A DNA stretch of 64,000 nucleotides from Loktanella sp. S4079 (lineage in GTDB: Bacteria; Pseudomonadota; Alphaproteobacteria; Rhodobacterales; Rhodobacteraceae). Positions within the stretch are counted from its first letter, which is position 1. Each line of letters begins with the position of its first letter. The stretch spans positions 62,001 through 126,000 of the forward strand of contig NZ_JXYE01000001.1 of NCBI RefSeq assembly GCF_000967725.1. Reading direction: 5' to 3'. Below are positions 7,999-16,941 of this stretch, piece after piece. A program made the position numbers and the translations under genes. The notes under the pieces were generated by a model. That model ran no database searches and was not told where the DNA came from. It saw nothing but the letters and a program-made list of their open reading frames with translations.

Positions 7999-8777
7999 GG
8001 GATCGGACCGAACGGTGCGTCCATGAAGCCAACAAATGAACTATGCCAAACGCGCAGCATGATCGGCGCTGTGATCAACAACAAAAGCATGCCGCCAGCG
8101 GTAATTGCCGGGGCCCCAACAAATGACACCATGAGCTGTGGCATCGCCCGATTGATGACGCCCAGAACAACGTTGTACACCAACGAAGCAAGGAGGAACG
8201 GTGCAGCGAGCGAGAACGCAAGCTCGAAACAACGCCGCACTTCAGTCACCCCTAAGTTGGAGACGATTTCACTATTCATCAATGTTCCAATCGGAACCAG
8301 AGTATAGCTGTGCAACATGTAACCCGCCGCCTGGACATGAAGGCCTGATAACATTGCCAATGCCGCGCCCCCCAACACGAGAACATGACCAATTGCTGGC
8401 TGTGGATCAGCACCCGCGCTGCCACCAAAAATCTGAGAAAGCGAGGTCGCTTGTGCCGCGATCGAACCTGCAATTTGAAGCGCAAAGACAAATAATCGCA
8501 AACACATCCCAAAGAACGCACCAGATAGAATTTCAGGTGCGCTCAGGCGGAACGCCGATAGCAGCGTTTCCGGAATCATAGGCACGCTATCGGAAACTGA
8601 AGGCGCGACGACCAACGTAAACATAAGTGCCAATCCCAGACGCACCCGCATCGGTATCGATTGATATCCAAATGCCGGGAGTAGTGCCATCAACGCACTA
8701 ATCCTTAGGAAAACGACAAATCCCGCCCAGATCATTACCTGCGATACGGTTAACAATGACCGTAATTCTTCGATCAT
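7995..8777 (-). CDS. fliR: FliR, export gate subunit
   Basis: Polytopic inner-membrane export gate protein, 260 aa, about six hydrophobic segments. Recognisable FliR features are the N-terminal VFLRISALMALLPAFG region (about residue 22), the central AGSIAAQATSLSQIFGGSAG (about 123) and the C-terminal NRAMPQLMVSFVGAPA (near 213). It lies between flhA and flhB with 4-bp overlaps on both sides. Confidence 0.95.
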   Translation of the reverse strand: MIEELRSLLTVSQVMIWAGFVVFLRISALMALLPAFGYQSIPMRVRLGLALMFTLVVAPSVSDSVPMIPETLLSAFRLSAPEILSGAFFGMCLRLFVFALQIAGSIAAQATSLSQIFGGSAGADPQPAIGHVLVLGGAALAMLSGLHVQAAGYMLHSYTLVPIGTLMNSEIVSNLGVTEVRRCFELAFSLAAPFLLASLVYNVVLGVINRAMPQLMVSFVGAPAITAGGMLLLLITAPIMLRVWHSSFVGFMDAPFGPIP

Positions 8778-10870
8778 GCGGAAACGAGACCAACGAGCGC
8801 GGGCCGCGCATCGATGCCAATTTCTTCGAACGACAAGACCGGATTCAGGATGCCCTTTGCTGCCATAACCGTTCGCAAAAACCTGCGCCGTCGCGTTGAG
8901 GTCACAACTGCTGCATATGCACCGGACGCAGCCGCCTGCCCGAGTTTTTCAGCGATACCTTCAGCAAGTTGGTTAAAGTTGTCAGGGGGAAGCGCAACAT
9001 CGCCGCCGCCTCGCTCTGAGCGAATCTCGTAAGTCGTAAAGGTCTCTTCCCATTCCGGTGCGAGTTGCACCAGAGGGATCGTCCCATCGGGCCGCCGCAT
9101 TTCCGCGACCAACTGGAAACCCAGCGACTGCCGTACATGCTCTGTGATGCCTTCGGTAGTCGGGTGCAATGGGCGTGCTTCCGAGATGGACTCAATGATC
9201 AATGGCAAATTTCTGATCGACACGCGCTCTTCAAGCAGCAGGCGCAAGACGGACAACAATAGATCGAACGGCACTTTGTCTGGGATCAGCTCATCTAGCA
9301 TTTTACGATTAGCTTCAGCCCTTTGCGGATCGCTTAGGTTCGCCATTTCATCAAGCCTTCTCCGCAAGGCCTTGAAAGTCAGCAACCGGGGAAAGTTTCG
9401 TTTGACGACCTCAAGCAAATGCGTGGCCAGAACCTCTGCCGGTTGCACAGTTGTTAAACCTGCAAGTGCGGCCTCCTCTTGGTCTGCGGGCAAGATCCAT
9501 TTTGCCGGGGCGCCATAAACCGGCTCATTAACGGTTTCACCTTGCAGCTCAATGGTGGGGGCATCGTTCATCAACGCAAGAATATGATCGGCCCGAAGTG
9601 TATCTCTAACCTGCTCTACGCCCTGAACGTGCACAACATAGCACCCGGATGGTAGAGCAGCATTATCCGTCAATCGAATTTCGGGAAGCAAAACACCGAA
9701 TGACGTTGCCACATGGCTACGCATGTTTGTAATCCGCGCATCCAGACCCGTCCCGGGATCCAGCACCATATCAACGAGATCTGGGGCGAATTCGACATGC
9801 ACATCATCTAAATCCAGAATATCACCCAAGGACGCTGGCGCCGGTTTTTGTTCATCTACCGTGGGCGCAGTTTGCGCATTCTCTGCTTTCTTGCGGATCG
9901 CGTTGCGCATTGCGAACGCGCAGAAGCCAAGCGTTATTGCCCCCAAAATAAACGGCACAAATGGCATCCCCGGCACCAACGCGAACAACCCCATCAACAC
10001 TGCAACGGTCCCTAGCGCCGCCGGATGTCGGCCCAATTCCGAAACAATGGCTAGGTCCGTTGATCCTCTCGCCCCTCCGCGCGCCAAAAGCAATGCTGAA
10101 GCAATCGAAATGATGACAGCCGGTATCTGCGACACCAAGCCATCACCAACTGTCAAAATTGCATATGTTTCAAATGCCTGCCCGACAGGCATACCGTTAA
10201 CGGCGACGCCAATGACAAGCCCCATCACCAAATTTAGCGCTGTAATCAAGAGCCCCGCGACAGCGTCACCTTTTACGAATTTTGATGCGCCATCAAGCGA
10301 GCCAAAAAATGTCGTTTCAGCCTGTTCTCTTTCGCGGCGGGCCTTGGCCTCTTGGTGGTCGATCACGCCCGCTGACATATCGCTATCAATTGCGAGCTGT
10401 TTTCCGGGCATCGCGTCAAGTGCAAAACGCGCACCGACCTCGGCCATTCGCGTCGCACCCTTGTTGATAACCACGAAATTCACGATCAGAAGGACGCAAA
10501 ACACGACCAGCCCCAGGACGACATTCCCACCCATTACGAACATCGCAAAGCCTTCGATCACATCGCCTGCCGCACCCGTTCCCGTGTGGCCCTGCCCAAT
10601 GATCAGCTTGGTGGACGATACATTTAACGACAACCGCAACATCAATGAGGCCAGCAGCACAGTCGGAAAGACCGAAAAGTCGAGGGGGCGCTCGATAAAG
10701 AGCGTAACCGTGAACATCAAGATTGCGAGTGCAAAGGAGGCAGCCAGGCCAAGATCGAGAACCCACGCAGGCACCGGCAAAATCATCATCACAATGACCG
10801 CCATCAACGCCAATGCGAGAATGATCGTGGGCTGAAAAAGTTTTCGCATGTTTAGCATATGCTTCCCCAT
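8774..10870 (-). CDS. flhA: FlhA, export gate protein
   Basis: Central inner-membrane component of the flagellar export gate, 698 aa. An N-terminal half with about eight transmembrane helices carries the FHIPEP signature region (RMAEVGARFALDAMPGKQLA, near residue 140). The cytoplasmic C-terminal half includes the conserved TPAEVLATHLLEV-like stretch (VQPAEVLATHLLEVVKRNF). The start at 10870 is preceded by GAAGAG; an in-frame ATG at 10858 has GGGGAAG and could also serve. First gene of the flhA-fliR-flhB-fliJ-like operon, 150 bp from the preceding gene. Confidence 0.96.
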   Translation of the reverse strand: MGKHMLNMRKLFQPTIILALALMAVIVMMILPVPAWVLDLGLAASFALAILMFTVTLFIERPLDFSVFPTVLLASLMLRLSLNVSSTKLIIGQGHTGTGAAGDVIEGFAMFVMGGNVVLGLVVFCVLLIVNFVVINKGATRMAEVGARFALDAMPGKQLAIDSDMSAGVIDHQEAKARREREQAETTFFGSLDGASKFVKGDAVAGLLITALNLVMGLVIGVAVNGMPVGQAFETYAILTVGDGLVSQIPAVIISIASALLLARGGARGSTDLAIVSELGRHPAALGTVAVLMGLFALVPGMPFVPFILGAITLGFCAFAMRNAIRKKAENAQTAPTVDEQKPAPASLGDILDLDDVHVEFAPDLVDMVLDPGTGLDARITNMRSHVATSFGVLLPEIRLTDNAALPSGCYVVHVQGVEQVRDTLRADHILALMNDAPTIELQGETVNEPVYGAPAKWILPADQEEAALAGLTTVQPAEVLATHLLEVVKRNFPRLLTFKALRRRLDEMANLSDPQRAEANRKMLDELIPDKVPFDLLLSVLRLLLEERVSIRNLPLIIESISEARPLHPTTEGITEHVRQSLGFQLVAEMRRPDGTIPLVQLAPEWEETFTTYEIRSERGGGDVALPPDNFNQLAEGIAEKLGQAAASGAYAAVVTSTRRRRFLRTVMAAKGILNPVLSFEEIGIDARPALVGLVSA

Positions 10871-10964
10871 CGCTCTTCAACGCGTCGACTTTTCAGCTGG
10901 TCAAGGATCACAGTAATGCACACGGGGTTTCACCTGCTCAAAGAATTCTCTTCAGTGTTGGTGA

Positions 10965-10970
10965 GGTTAA
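10965..10970 (-). promoter_or_regulatory. CtrA-type half site upstream of flhA
   Basis: TTAACC on the - strand lies in the 150-bp gap (10871-11020) upstream of flhA. A single TTAACC matches the conserved half of the alphaproteobacterial CtrA box, and Rhodobacterales CtrA is known to act on flagellar genes. A 6-mer of this kind also occurs by chance, so the call is weak on its own. Confidence 0.25.
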
Positions 10971-11020
10971 CGCAAAACTGGTTTACAAGTCGTAACCAAG
11001 GATCGAAGGGCTTGAATTGC

Positions 11021-12937
11021 TCAAGAGCCCGAGCCGTCAACGAGACTAGAAATATACGCGCGCATCTCAGAAGACTGACTAATCAGTTCATGCGCAGAGG
11101 TAAGTGGTGCTTGACTGAGATCGAGTTCAACTCGCTCAATGCGCCCTTGCTCTTGTGTCGCCAGCTCGATTTCTTGCTTTTCATCAATGCGCCTTACGCC
11201 GAAATTCTCAGCGCGATCTGCAAACCCAAGATTCAAAAGCCGATCACCAATGGCGTTGATAGTTTCAGATGAAAACCGATCAGCGCCATACTCAAAGGCG
11301 AACTGCAGGAACGCGCCATCTGCCATCTCAGCCGTCGCTTTGGCAGCAAAAGTGGACCAAAGTACCTGCTCACCCGGACTTGTCTCTGATTCAAGCAAGG
11401 TGAGCGCACCATCAAAATTGCTCTGAGCAAGGTAGGCGTTGAATTGCGCTTCGAAAAGTTCGTGAGCCGCACTTGTCCCAGCGTTTTCAAATCTAAGTAC
11501 GTCAGCCAGCAAAAAGTCACCATCAGTCGCAACGCTACCTTCGCGCTCTACCGTATCATTCAAGAATGCGGTCATCGCATCTGGTGCAACACGGTAACTA
11601 TCGCGTGCTAAACCTGTCACAATGGTGGTTGCCGCCTCGTCTTCTTGCAAGTGCGTGAAAAGCTTCGCTTCGGCAATTGCATCCTCGGTTGTTTGCATAG
11701 ATTGAGGCAAAAATTGGAGTGCCGCGTCTTCATCGCCAAGTGCAATAAATTGTTCCGCAAGGCGAGCACCCAACAGCGACTGCAAATGCGTTGGCAATGA
11801 TTTGAAGTTTGCGAGTATGCTATCGCGATGAACAAGACTGTCCTGCGCCCGCCCCTCTGAACTAAGCATCGCCCACAACGCTACAAGCGACGGGCAACTG
11901 ACGTGCTCAGCGAAAACCGCCTGATCTGTCGGTTGATGATCTAGTATGCTTGCCAGCTGGTCGAGAATGAACCGTTCTTGCGAATTCTGCTGTGACAACA
12001 ACAAAGTACTCTGCGCCTCTGCCCCAAATCCAAAATAAATCTGGGTCCGCACGAGTTGAAGAAGGCCGTCTTCGTCTATTGTCCCGATATCGCGAATAAC
12101 GGCACGCCTGCTCTCTCCCAGCTGTTGCGAGAAAGAGCGATCATCACCCCAGCTTGCGATATCAAATAGCTCGTCTGGAAGACATACTGCTCCCGTTTGT
12201 GTGCTCGCCCTTTGAGGACCGAACGGTTGGGAAATAGGATCAAGGTTTGAGTGTGCAGCAACCCCAGGCAATATATGATCGGCACCAGCACTGATTGAGA
12301 ACGCGGTCATAGAGGCGCTTAAAGGAGCCTCATCAAGAGTTCCACGGGTCAATCCTTGCGCTAGACCGCTTGTTATTGCCTCTTCGATCTCGGCCAAATC
12401 GTGAGTATTCCGTGGGGGTATAATCTCAACTTCGGTTAAAACTGTTTCGGGCGCCGGAACACCTGTCGGGTCAGGATCTGAGAGGGCCGTGAAGAGTGGA
12501 AGAATGTTGTTTTCAGGCAGAGAATACGACGTAACCCTCTGATCAAAAGCAGTAATTGGCATTTCAAAAGGTGAAGAGAGGTCTGGCTCCCCATCGCGAA
12601 TGTCGATCACCAAGACCCGATCGCGGGCCATGAAAGCATCTGCGTGGCAATTACACGGTACATCAAATTCAAGACTGCTATCACTGATCTGCTTAACGGC
12701 TGCAGCACGCGTATTCGGGATCAAATCGTAAAACCGACGCAGATCAAACCCATCTGACAGCGACGTATTTAGGCGATAACCCGATGGCGTTCTGCCCAAT
12801 TCCCAGTTGGTTCCCGCCGGTATCGACAAGACAATGCGTGTAAAATCGGGATGTTCGCCCGTTTGAATCGGCACCGGGCGTGCAATTGCTGCCGGTGCAG
12901 ATGTCAGCAGCACGAAAGCAATGAGTATCCGTATCAT
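11021..12937 (-). CDS. Large periplasmic protein coupled to motA (MotC-like candidate)
   Basis: 638 aa. A signal peptide is clear (MIRILIAFVLLTSAPAAIAR, cleavage near residue 19). Residues 20-120 form a beta-rich domain (DFTRIVLSIPAG, a Trp-Glu-Leu strand, a CNC pair, then VLVIDIRDGEPD) that resembles an AMIN peptidoglycan-targeting domain. The rest, about residues 200-620, is Ala/Leu/Glu-rich helix that looks like TPR-type repeats. The ATG overlaps the motA stop (ATGA), and an upstream in-frame reading to 13033 lies wholly inside motA and was discarded. In rhizobia a periplasmic MotC acts with MotB and needs the chaperone MotE; a MotE-like gene is two genes upstream here. I infer a stator-associated periplasmic role; true MotC homology is unproven. 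Confidence 0.6.
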   Translation of the reverse strand: MIRILIAFVLLTSAPAAIARPVPIQTGEHPDFTRIVLSIPAGTNWELGRTPSGYRLNTSLSDGFDLRRFYDLIPNTRAAAVKQISDSSLEFDVPCNCHADAFMARDRVLVIDIRDGEPDLSSPFEMPITAFDQRVTSYSLPENNILPLFTALSDPDPTGVPAPETVLTEVEIIPPRNTHDLAEIEEAITSGLAQGLTRGTLDEAPLSASMTAFSISAGADHILPGVAAHSNLDPISQPFGPQRASTQTGAVCLPDELFDIASWGDDRSFSQQLGESRRAVIRDIGTIDEDGLLQLVRTQIYFGFGAEAQSTLLLSQQNSQERFILDQLASILDHQPTDQAVFAEHVSCPSLVALWAMLSSEGRAQDSLVHRDSILANFKSLPTHLQSLLGARLAEQFIALGDEDAALQFLPQSMQTTEDAIAEAKLFTHLQEDEAATTIVTGLARDSYRVAPDAMTAFLNDTVEREGSVATDGDFLLADVLRFENAGTSAAHELFEAQFNAYLAQSNFDGALTLLESETSPGEQVLWSTFAAKATAEMADGAFLQFAFEYGADRFSSETINAIGDRLLNLGFADRAENFGVRRIDEKQEIELATQEQGRIERVELDLSQAPLTSAHELISQSSEMRAYISSLVDGSGS

Positions 12938-13803
12938 GCTGCGCTCTGCTTCACTGCTTTCAGTGCTTCTTCCATATCTGAAAAAGTTGGTCGGACAGAA
13001 CCGGGCATGTTTTGCCTGCCGACCTCGATGCAAATATTGGGTGCGTGAGCATACAGATTTGCAACAAGCACTTCGCGAATAAGTTGATGGAAATTGGCAT
13101 CCTCTTCGATGACGGCCTTTACCTTAGTTGAGAATGGCGCGACCAGTCCATAGGCAAGAAACACCCCCAAGAACGTCCCAACAAGCGCCCCGCCGATCAG
13201 CTTACCCAGCACTTCTGGTGGTTGATCAATGGAGCCCATGGTCTTGATCACACCCAACACGGCAGCGACGATACCAAGTGCGGGCAAACCATCCGCAACC
13301 GTCTGTAAGGCATGTGTCGAATGCAAGTTATGATGCAAGGTGGCTTCGATCCGCTTTTCCAGAACCTCTTCCACCTGATGCGGGTCATCATAATTCATTG
13401 ATGCCGACCGCAACGTATCACAAATCAGAGCGACAGATTCTTTGTCACCCTGAATCTTGGGATATTTTCCAAATATATCGGACGTCTCTGGTGCCTCGAT
13501 ATGCGCCTCAAGAGCAACGGGGCTTGAGCGGGCGACCCGGATCAGTTCAAACATCAAGCACAGCACATCACTATAGTCTTGTGCCTTCCACTTGGGCCCT
13601 TTGAAAACCTTTCCGATATCATTGAGCGTATGCTTGATCGCAGCGCCATCATTACTGATCGTAAATGCACCTACGGCCGCACCGCCAATCATAATCATCT
13701 CAAACGGAAGCGATTTGAGAATAATGGCCATTTTTCCACCCGCGAGCAGGTAACCACCAAATACCGTTACAAAGACCAGCACGACGCCGATTAAGCCAAC
13801 CAT
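12934..13803 (-). CDS. motA: MotA, flagellar stator proton channel subunit
   Basis: 289 aa inner-membrane stator subunit. It has two N-terminal hydrophobic segments (residues 1-20 and 33-50), a large cytoplasmic loop, and two C-terminal helices with TVADGLPALGIVAAVLGVIK and GTFLGVFLAYGLVAPF, including the conserved Pro residues of MotA. The N-terminal GLIGVVLVFVTVFGGYLLAG is typical. motB is not adjacent but 10 kb away at the other side of the cluster. The 4-bp overlap with the next gene couples it to the large periplasmic protein. Confidence 0.96.
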   Translation of the reverse strand: MVGLIGVVLVFVTVFGGYLLAGGKMAIILKSLPFEMIMIGGAAVGAFTISNDGAAIKHTLNDIGKVFKGPKWKAQDYSDVLCLMFELIRVARSSPVALEAHIEAPETSDIFGKYPKIQGDKESVALICDTLRSASMNYDDPHQVEEVLEKRIEATLHHNLHSTHALQTVADGLPALGIVAAVLGVIKTMGSIDQPPEVLGKLIGGALVGTFLGVFLAYGLVAPFSTKVKAVIEEDANFHQLIREVLVANLYAHAPNICIEVGRQNMPGSVRPTFSDMEEALKAVKQSAA

Positions 13804-13872
13804 CTAGGTTTATCCTCTTGCTTGAGCTATCAATGGATTTCGAATCTTACTTTACCGTCAATGTGTTAACGA

Positions 13873-14436
13873 TCAGTCAGTGGGCACCGTTGCATTTCGT
13901 CCTGCAAGAACCACGCTAAAGGAATAGGCAACATCAGGTTCAAGCTCCGACATAATAAGCGCCGCTGAATCAGGGCGCATCAAACCAAGAAAGCCGGCGG
14001 CAAACCCCGGAGACATTTCCGTGAAAAGCGCGGCTGCCTCTTTGGGCTTCATGTTTTCGTACACCGTCGTTAGTCGAGCGAGATCTGTTTCCGCCGCACT
14101 GTCCGCCTGCGCAATTGTCGCGCTAAGGCTTTCTTCTGCGGCGATCAAAGAGGCTAGTTTTTCTTCAATTTGAGTTTCCGCAACATGCAGGGCGTTCAAA
14201 CGTTCCTCTAGCTGCGTTTCACGTTCTTCGACCGCTTCCTCGCGGGCGCGCAGCGCTGCGAACAGTGGACCAGGATCATCTGCTTGCGTCGGGTTCATAT
14301 TCACCTGTTCGGCGGATTCATGTGTGATCTCCGCCATGGCGGGGCCAGCTGCGGCCACTGTCCGAACAACGGCTGATGAAACAAGCAGGGCAATAATCAC
14401 GTGCAACGTACCGCCCGATCGTGCCTTTCTACTCAC
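13873..14436 (-). CDS. MotE-like protein (MgtE N-domain fold)
   Basis: 187 aa with an N-terminal hydrophobic export segment (residues 11-34), a charged coiled coil (about 60-120, EEAVEERETQLEERLNAL), and a C-terminal domain YENMKPKEAAALFTEMSPGF followed by LMRPDSAALIMSELEPD and SVVLAGRNA. That C-terminal pattern is the MotE/MgtE-N type, in rhizobia a periplasmic chaperone for MotC. The protein contains no cysteine, so it could not form the disulfide-linked dimer described for rhizobial MotE. Its start overlaps the preceding gene by ATGA; motA follows after 69 bp. Family membership is likely; the role is inferred. Confidence 0.7.
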   Translation of the reverse strand: MSRKARSGGTLHVIIALLVSSAVVRTVAAAGPAMAEITHESAEQVNMNPTQADDPGPLFAALRAREEAVEERETQLEERLNALHVAETQIEEKLASLIAAEESLSATIAQADSAAETDLARLTTVYENMKPKEAAALFTEMSPGFAAGFLGLMRPDSAALIMSELEPDVAYSFSVVLAGRNATVPTD

Positions 14437-14792
14437 TGGTTACCCTCCGGTCCTGATGGGCGTCGCACGAAAAATGGGCTTTCAGATGGCTTTGCCGGGG
14501 ACGCTGGCTCGGGTAGGTCGTGCAATGAAGCGACCAATAAAGACAAACGCTGTCCGGCGGATTCTGCGCGTGCGCTAACGCTATCAAGTGCCTCGACAGA
14601 TGATTTCGCCGTTGTCTGCGCCTGCGTTAGTGTTTTGGTTAGATCATCGACCTGCGCCGACAGAACGGCAACCGCACCACCCACACCTTTTTCGAGATCG
14701 GTAAATCGCCGCAGCCGACGCGACAGAACAAAACAATAAAACCCAGCTGCAAGAGCCCCGGCAATCAAGAACACATCAGCAATCATTGTCAT
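14433..14792 (-). CDS. Membrane-anchored coiled-coil protein in the fliL-motA block
   Basis: 119 aa of unknown function. One N-terminal transmembrane helix (residues 5-24, ADVFLIAGALAAGFYCFVLS) is followed by a basic stretch (RRLRRF) and a predicted coiled coil (about 35-95) and then a Pro-rich tail. It may belong to the DUF6468 type of small proteins seen beside fliL in alphaproteobacteria, but I cannot confirm that. It sits 9 bp after fliL and overlaps the motE-like start (ATGA), which argues for a role in the basal body or stator. Confidence 0.6.
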   Translation of the reverse strand: MTMIADVFLIAGALAAGFYCFVLSRRLRRFTDLEKGVGGAVAVLSAQVDDLTKTLTQAQTTAKSSVEALDSVSARAESAGQRLSLLVASLHDLPEPASPAKPSESPFFVRRPSGPEGNQ

Positions 14793-14801
14793 TGCATTTC
14801 C

Positions 14802-15275
14802 TTAGCTTAGCACAAATTCCATAATGAGAAGATCACGCACGCGGCCCTCGCCCGTGACAATTTGAATGCGCCGCAGCATCTGCGCGCGCAGCCTAATCAG
14901 GGCAGCAGGATCTTCGAGCTGCGCGACCTCAACTGCTCGCAGGTAGCCGTTCAGCACATCCACGATACGCGGCTTCACCGCTTCCACCTCGTTCGCGAAT
15001 TCAGGGACCACCTCTAACTGCGCGGAAAATCTCAGGTGATCGCGTCCACCTTCACGCGCGAGCGAGACAATCAGCGGATCAAGGGGCACGAAACTGAGCT
15101 TCGGCGAATCGGACACTGCTGCGATTTGAGCGTGATCTTCCACCGGTCCTGCCCCGCCAATCACGCCTGACTGCACTGCAAAAAAACCACCCCCACCACC
15201 AAGTAATGCAAGGGCCAAGCCAATCATCAGAGGCTTCTTTGAACTCTTTTTGGGTGTCTGAGGTTCGTCCGACAT
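14802..15275 (-). CDS. fliL: FliL, stator-associated basal body protein
   Basis: 157 aa. A short cytoplasmic basic N-terminus (PKKSSKKP), one transmembrane helix (residues 16-36), then a periplasmic domain with LSFVPLDPLIVSLAREGG, LRFSAQLEVVPE and the C-terminal GRVRDLLIMEFVLS. The VPLDPLIVSL block and the RVRDLLI...EFVL ending are standard FliL features. FliL rings surround the stator and support torque. It is divergent from fliF across 118 bp containing a CtrA-type box, and heads the - block leading to motA. Confidence 0.93.
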   Translation of the reverse strand: MSDEPQTPKKSSKKPLMIGLALALLGGGGGFFAVQSGVIGGAGPVEDHAQIAAVSDSPKLSFVPLDPLIVSLAREGGRDHLRFSAQLEVVPEFANEVEAVKPRIVDVLNGYLRAVEVAQLEDPAALIRLRAQMLRRIQIVTGEGRVRDLLIMEFVLS

Positions 15276-15325
15276 CGCGCAATCCTTTTCGTCGCTTGAT
15301 GGAACATTTCATAAACTCAGAAGCC

Positions 15326-15340
15326 CTAACCGATTGTTAA
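15326..15340. promoter_or_regulatory. CtrA-type box between fliL and fliF
   Basis: CTAA-N7-TTAA on the + strand (bases CTAACCGATTGTTAA), one mismatch from the full CtrA consensus TTAA-N7-TTAA and with the extended TAACC half. It lies midway in the 118-bp divergent gap between fliL and fliF, where one site could control both operons. A second box of the same form is upstream of flgE, which strengthens the call. Confidence 0.5.
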
Positions 15341-15393
15341 GGCTCATGCGTCAAACATGTTCCAACGGTAGAACACCAATTCGATGGAGAACC

Positions 15394-16941
15394 ATGTTGG
15401 ATAGTCTCAGCTCAGTGTGGTCCGCGCTCAGCGTGCAGCGCAGAATATTTGTAATGGGCGCGACGGTCACGGTATTTGCGGCCGTTCTGCTTCTCGCCAA
15501 AGGAGCGAATACAAAAGACATGTCGCTACTCTTCGGCGGTCTTGAGGGACGGGCTGCGGGCGACATTATCACCGCGCTAGATCAACGCGGCGTTAGCTAT
15601 GAAGTGCGTGGAAACGCGATCTATGTGCCAAGCGGGATACGCGATACCCTACGTATGGGGCTCGCTGGCGAAGGGCTGCCCGCAACAGGCAGCCAAGGCT
15701 ATGAATTGCTGGATTCCCTGTCCGGTTTTGGAACCACTTCGCAAATGTTTGATGCCGCTTATTGGCGCGCAAAAGAAGGAGAGCTCGCGCGGACGATTCT
15801 TGCCAGCCCCCATATTCGCAGCGCACGAGTGCACATTTCTGTGCCTGCAACGCGGACGTTTCATCGCGAACAAGACCCAACAGCCGCGGTTACTGTAACG
15901 ACGGCGGGCGGCACGTTATCTGGTCCTCATGTAAAGGCGCTGCAATATTTGGTCGGCTCTGCCGTTCCGGGCCTCACGCCTGATTCTGTTGCCATTATCG
16001 ACGACAACGGTGGTCTCATTTCGAGTGCTGATGGTGAATCCATCTTGCCTGGCAATGACCAAAGAGCCGAAGCATTGCGCCTGCGAGCAGAGCGTCTGTT
16101 GGCCGCCAGAGTTGGTCCGGGGAACGCAGTGGTCGAGGTAACACTAGATACGGTAAACGAAACGGAATCGATCACAGAACGACGGGTCGATCCAGACAGC
16201 CGGATTGCCATTAGCACGGATGTGACCGAAAGCGCCGGAACCTCAAACGACAGTCGCGGCGGCAGCGTAACAGTCGCATCAAATCTACCAGATGGAGACG
16301 CAAACAGGGCGAGCGGTGCCTCGTCGAACGAGAACAGCGAGAGCCGTGTTCTGACCAACTACGAAGTATCCGAAACAGAACGACAGGTATTGCGCGCGCC
16401 CGGCGCGATCAAGCGACTGACGGTTGCTGTCTTGGTTAACGACGTGACGACGGTCGATGCGGATGGAACCGAAACTACGGCACCACGGAGCGAGAGCGAA
16501 CTCGATGCGTTGCAAGAACTCGTCGCCTCTGCGGTGGGCATTGATGCAGAACGCGGGGATATCATCACGTTGCGGTCATTGGCTTTCGAACCCATTGTTC
16601 CCATTGGGACCGAGGTATCGACCCCGGTTGCGCGTCCGCCGCTTGATCTCATGCAACTGATCCAACTGGGGGTCTTGGCAGCCGTATCGTTGATATTGGG
16701 ACTATTCGTGATCCGCCCAATCCTAGCGCCCGCACAGCTTCCTGCGCTTGAGGCACCTTCGACAGCTTTGACCGCTGATACCATGCCGATTGCAATCGCC
16801 AATCAAGCGGAAGCCCCAGATGACACTGATACTGCTGACCCCGTTGCACGGCTACGCAACATGATTTCGGAACGCGAAACCGAAACCATTCAAATTTTGC
16901 AAGAATGGATCGAAGATCCCGCACCTAAGGCAAAAGCATAA
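15394..16941 (+). CDS. fliF: FliF, MS-ring protein
   Basis: 515 aa, forms the MS ring in the inner membrane. Two transmembrane helices: near residues 20-38 (RIFVMGATVTVFAAVLLLA) and near 430-450 (IQLGVLAAVSLILGLFVI). In between are the ring-building motifs RAKEGELARTILASPHIRSA and ARVHISVP and the domain with NYEVSETERQV. The C-terminal tail, DPVARLRNMISERETETIQI, is the FliG-binding segment. I chose ATG 15394 with GGAG 6 nt upstream; an open frame to 15334 adds 20 unconserved residues. Overlaps fliH by TAATG. Confidence 0.95.
   Translation: MLDSLSSVWSALSVQRRIFVMGATVTVFAAVLLLAKGANTKDMSLLFGGLEGRAAGDIITALDQRGVSYEVRGNAIYVPSGIRDTLRMGLAGEGLPATGSQGYELLDSLSGFGTTSQMFDAAYWRAKEGELARTILASPHIRSARVHISVPATRTFHREQDPTAAVTVTTAGGTLSGPHVKALQYLVGSAVPGLTPDSVAIIDDNGGLISSADGESILPGNDQRAEALRLRAERLLAARVGPGNAVVEVTLDTVNETESITERRVDPDSRIAISTDVTESAGTSNDSRGGSVTVASNLPDGDANRASGASSNENSESRVLTNYEVSETERQVLRAPGAIKRLTVAVLVNDVTTVDADGTETTAPRSESELDALQELVASAVGIDAERGDIITLRSLAFEPIVPIGTEVSTPVARPPLDLMQLIQLGVLAAVSLILGLFVIRPILAPAQLPALEAPSTALTADTMPIAIANQAEAPDDTDTADPVARLRNMISERETETIQILQEWIEDPAPKAKA

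Noticed and set aside
9723..10835. 370-codon open frame on the + strand inside flhA
   Set aside because: Antisense to a clear flhA gene; its length follows from codon bias, and its product is Thr/Ser/Pro/Ala-rich low-complexity sequence without motifs.
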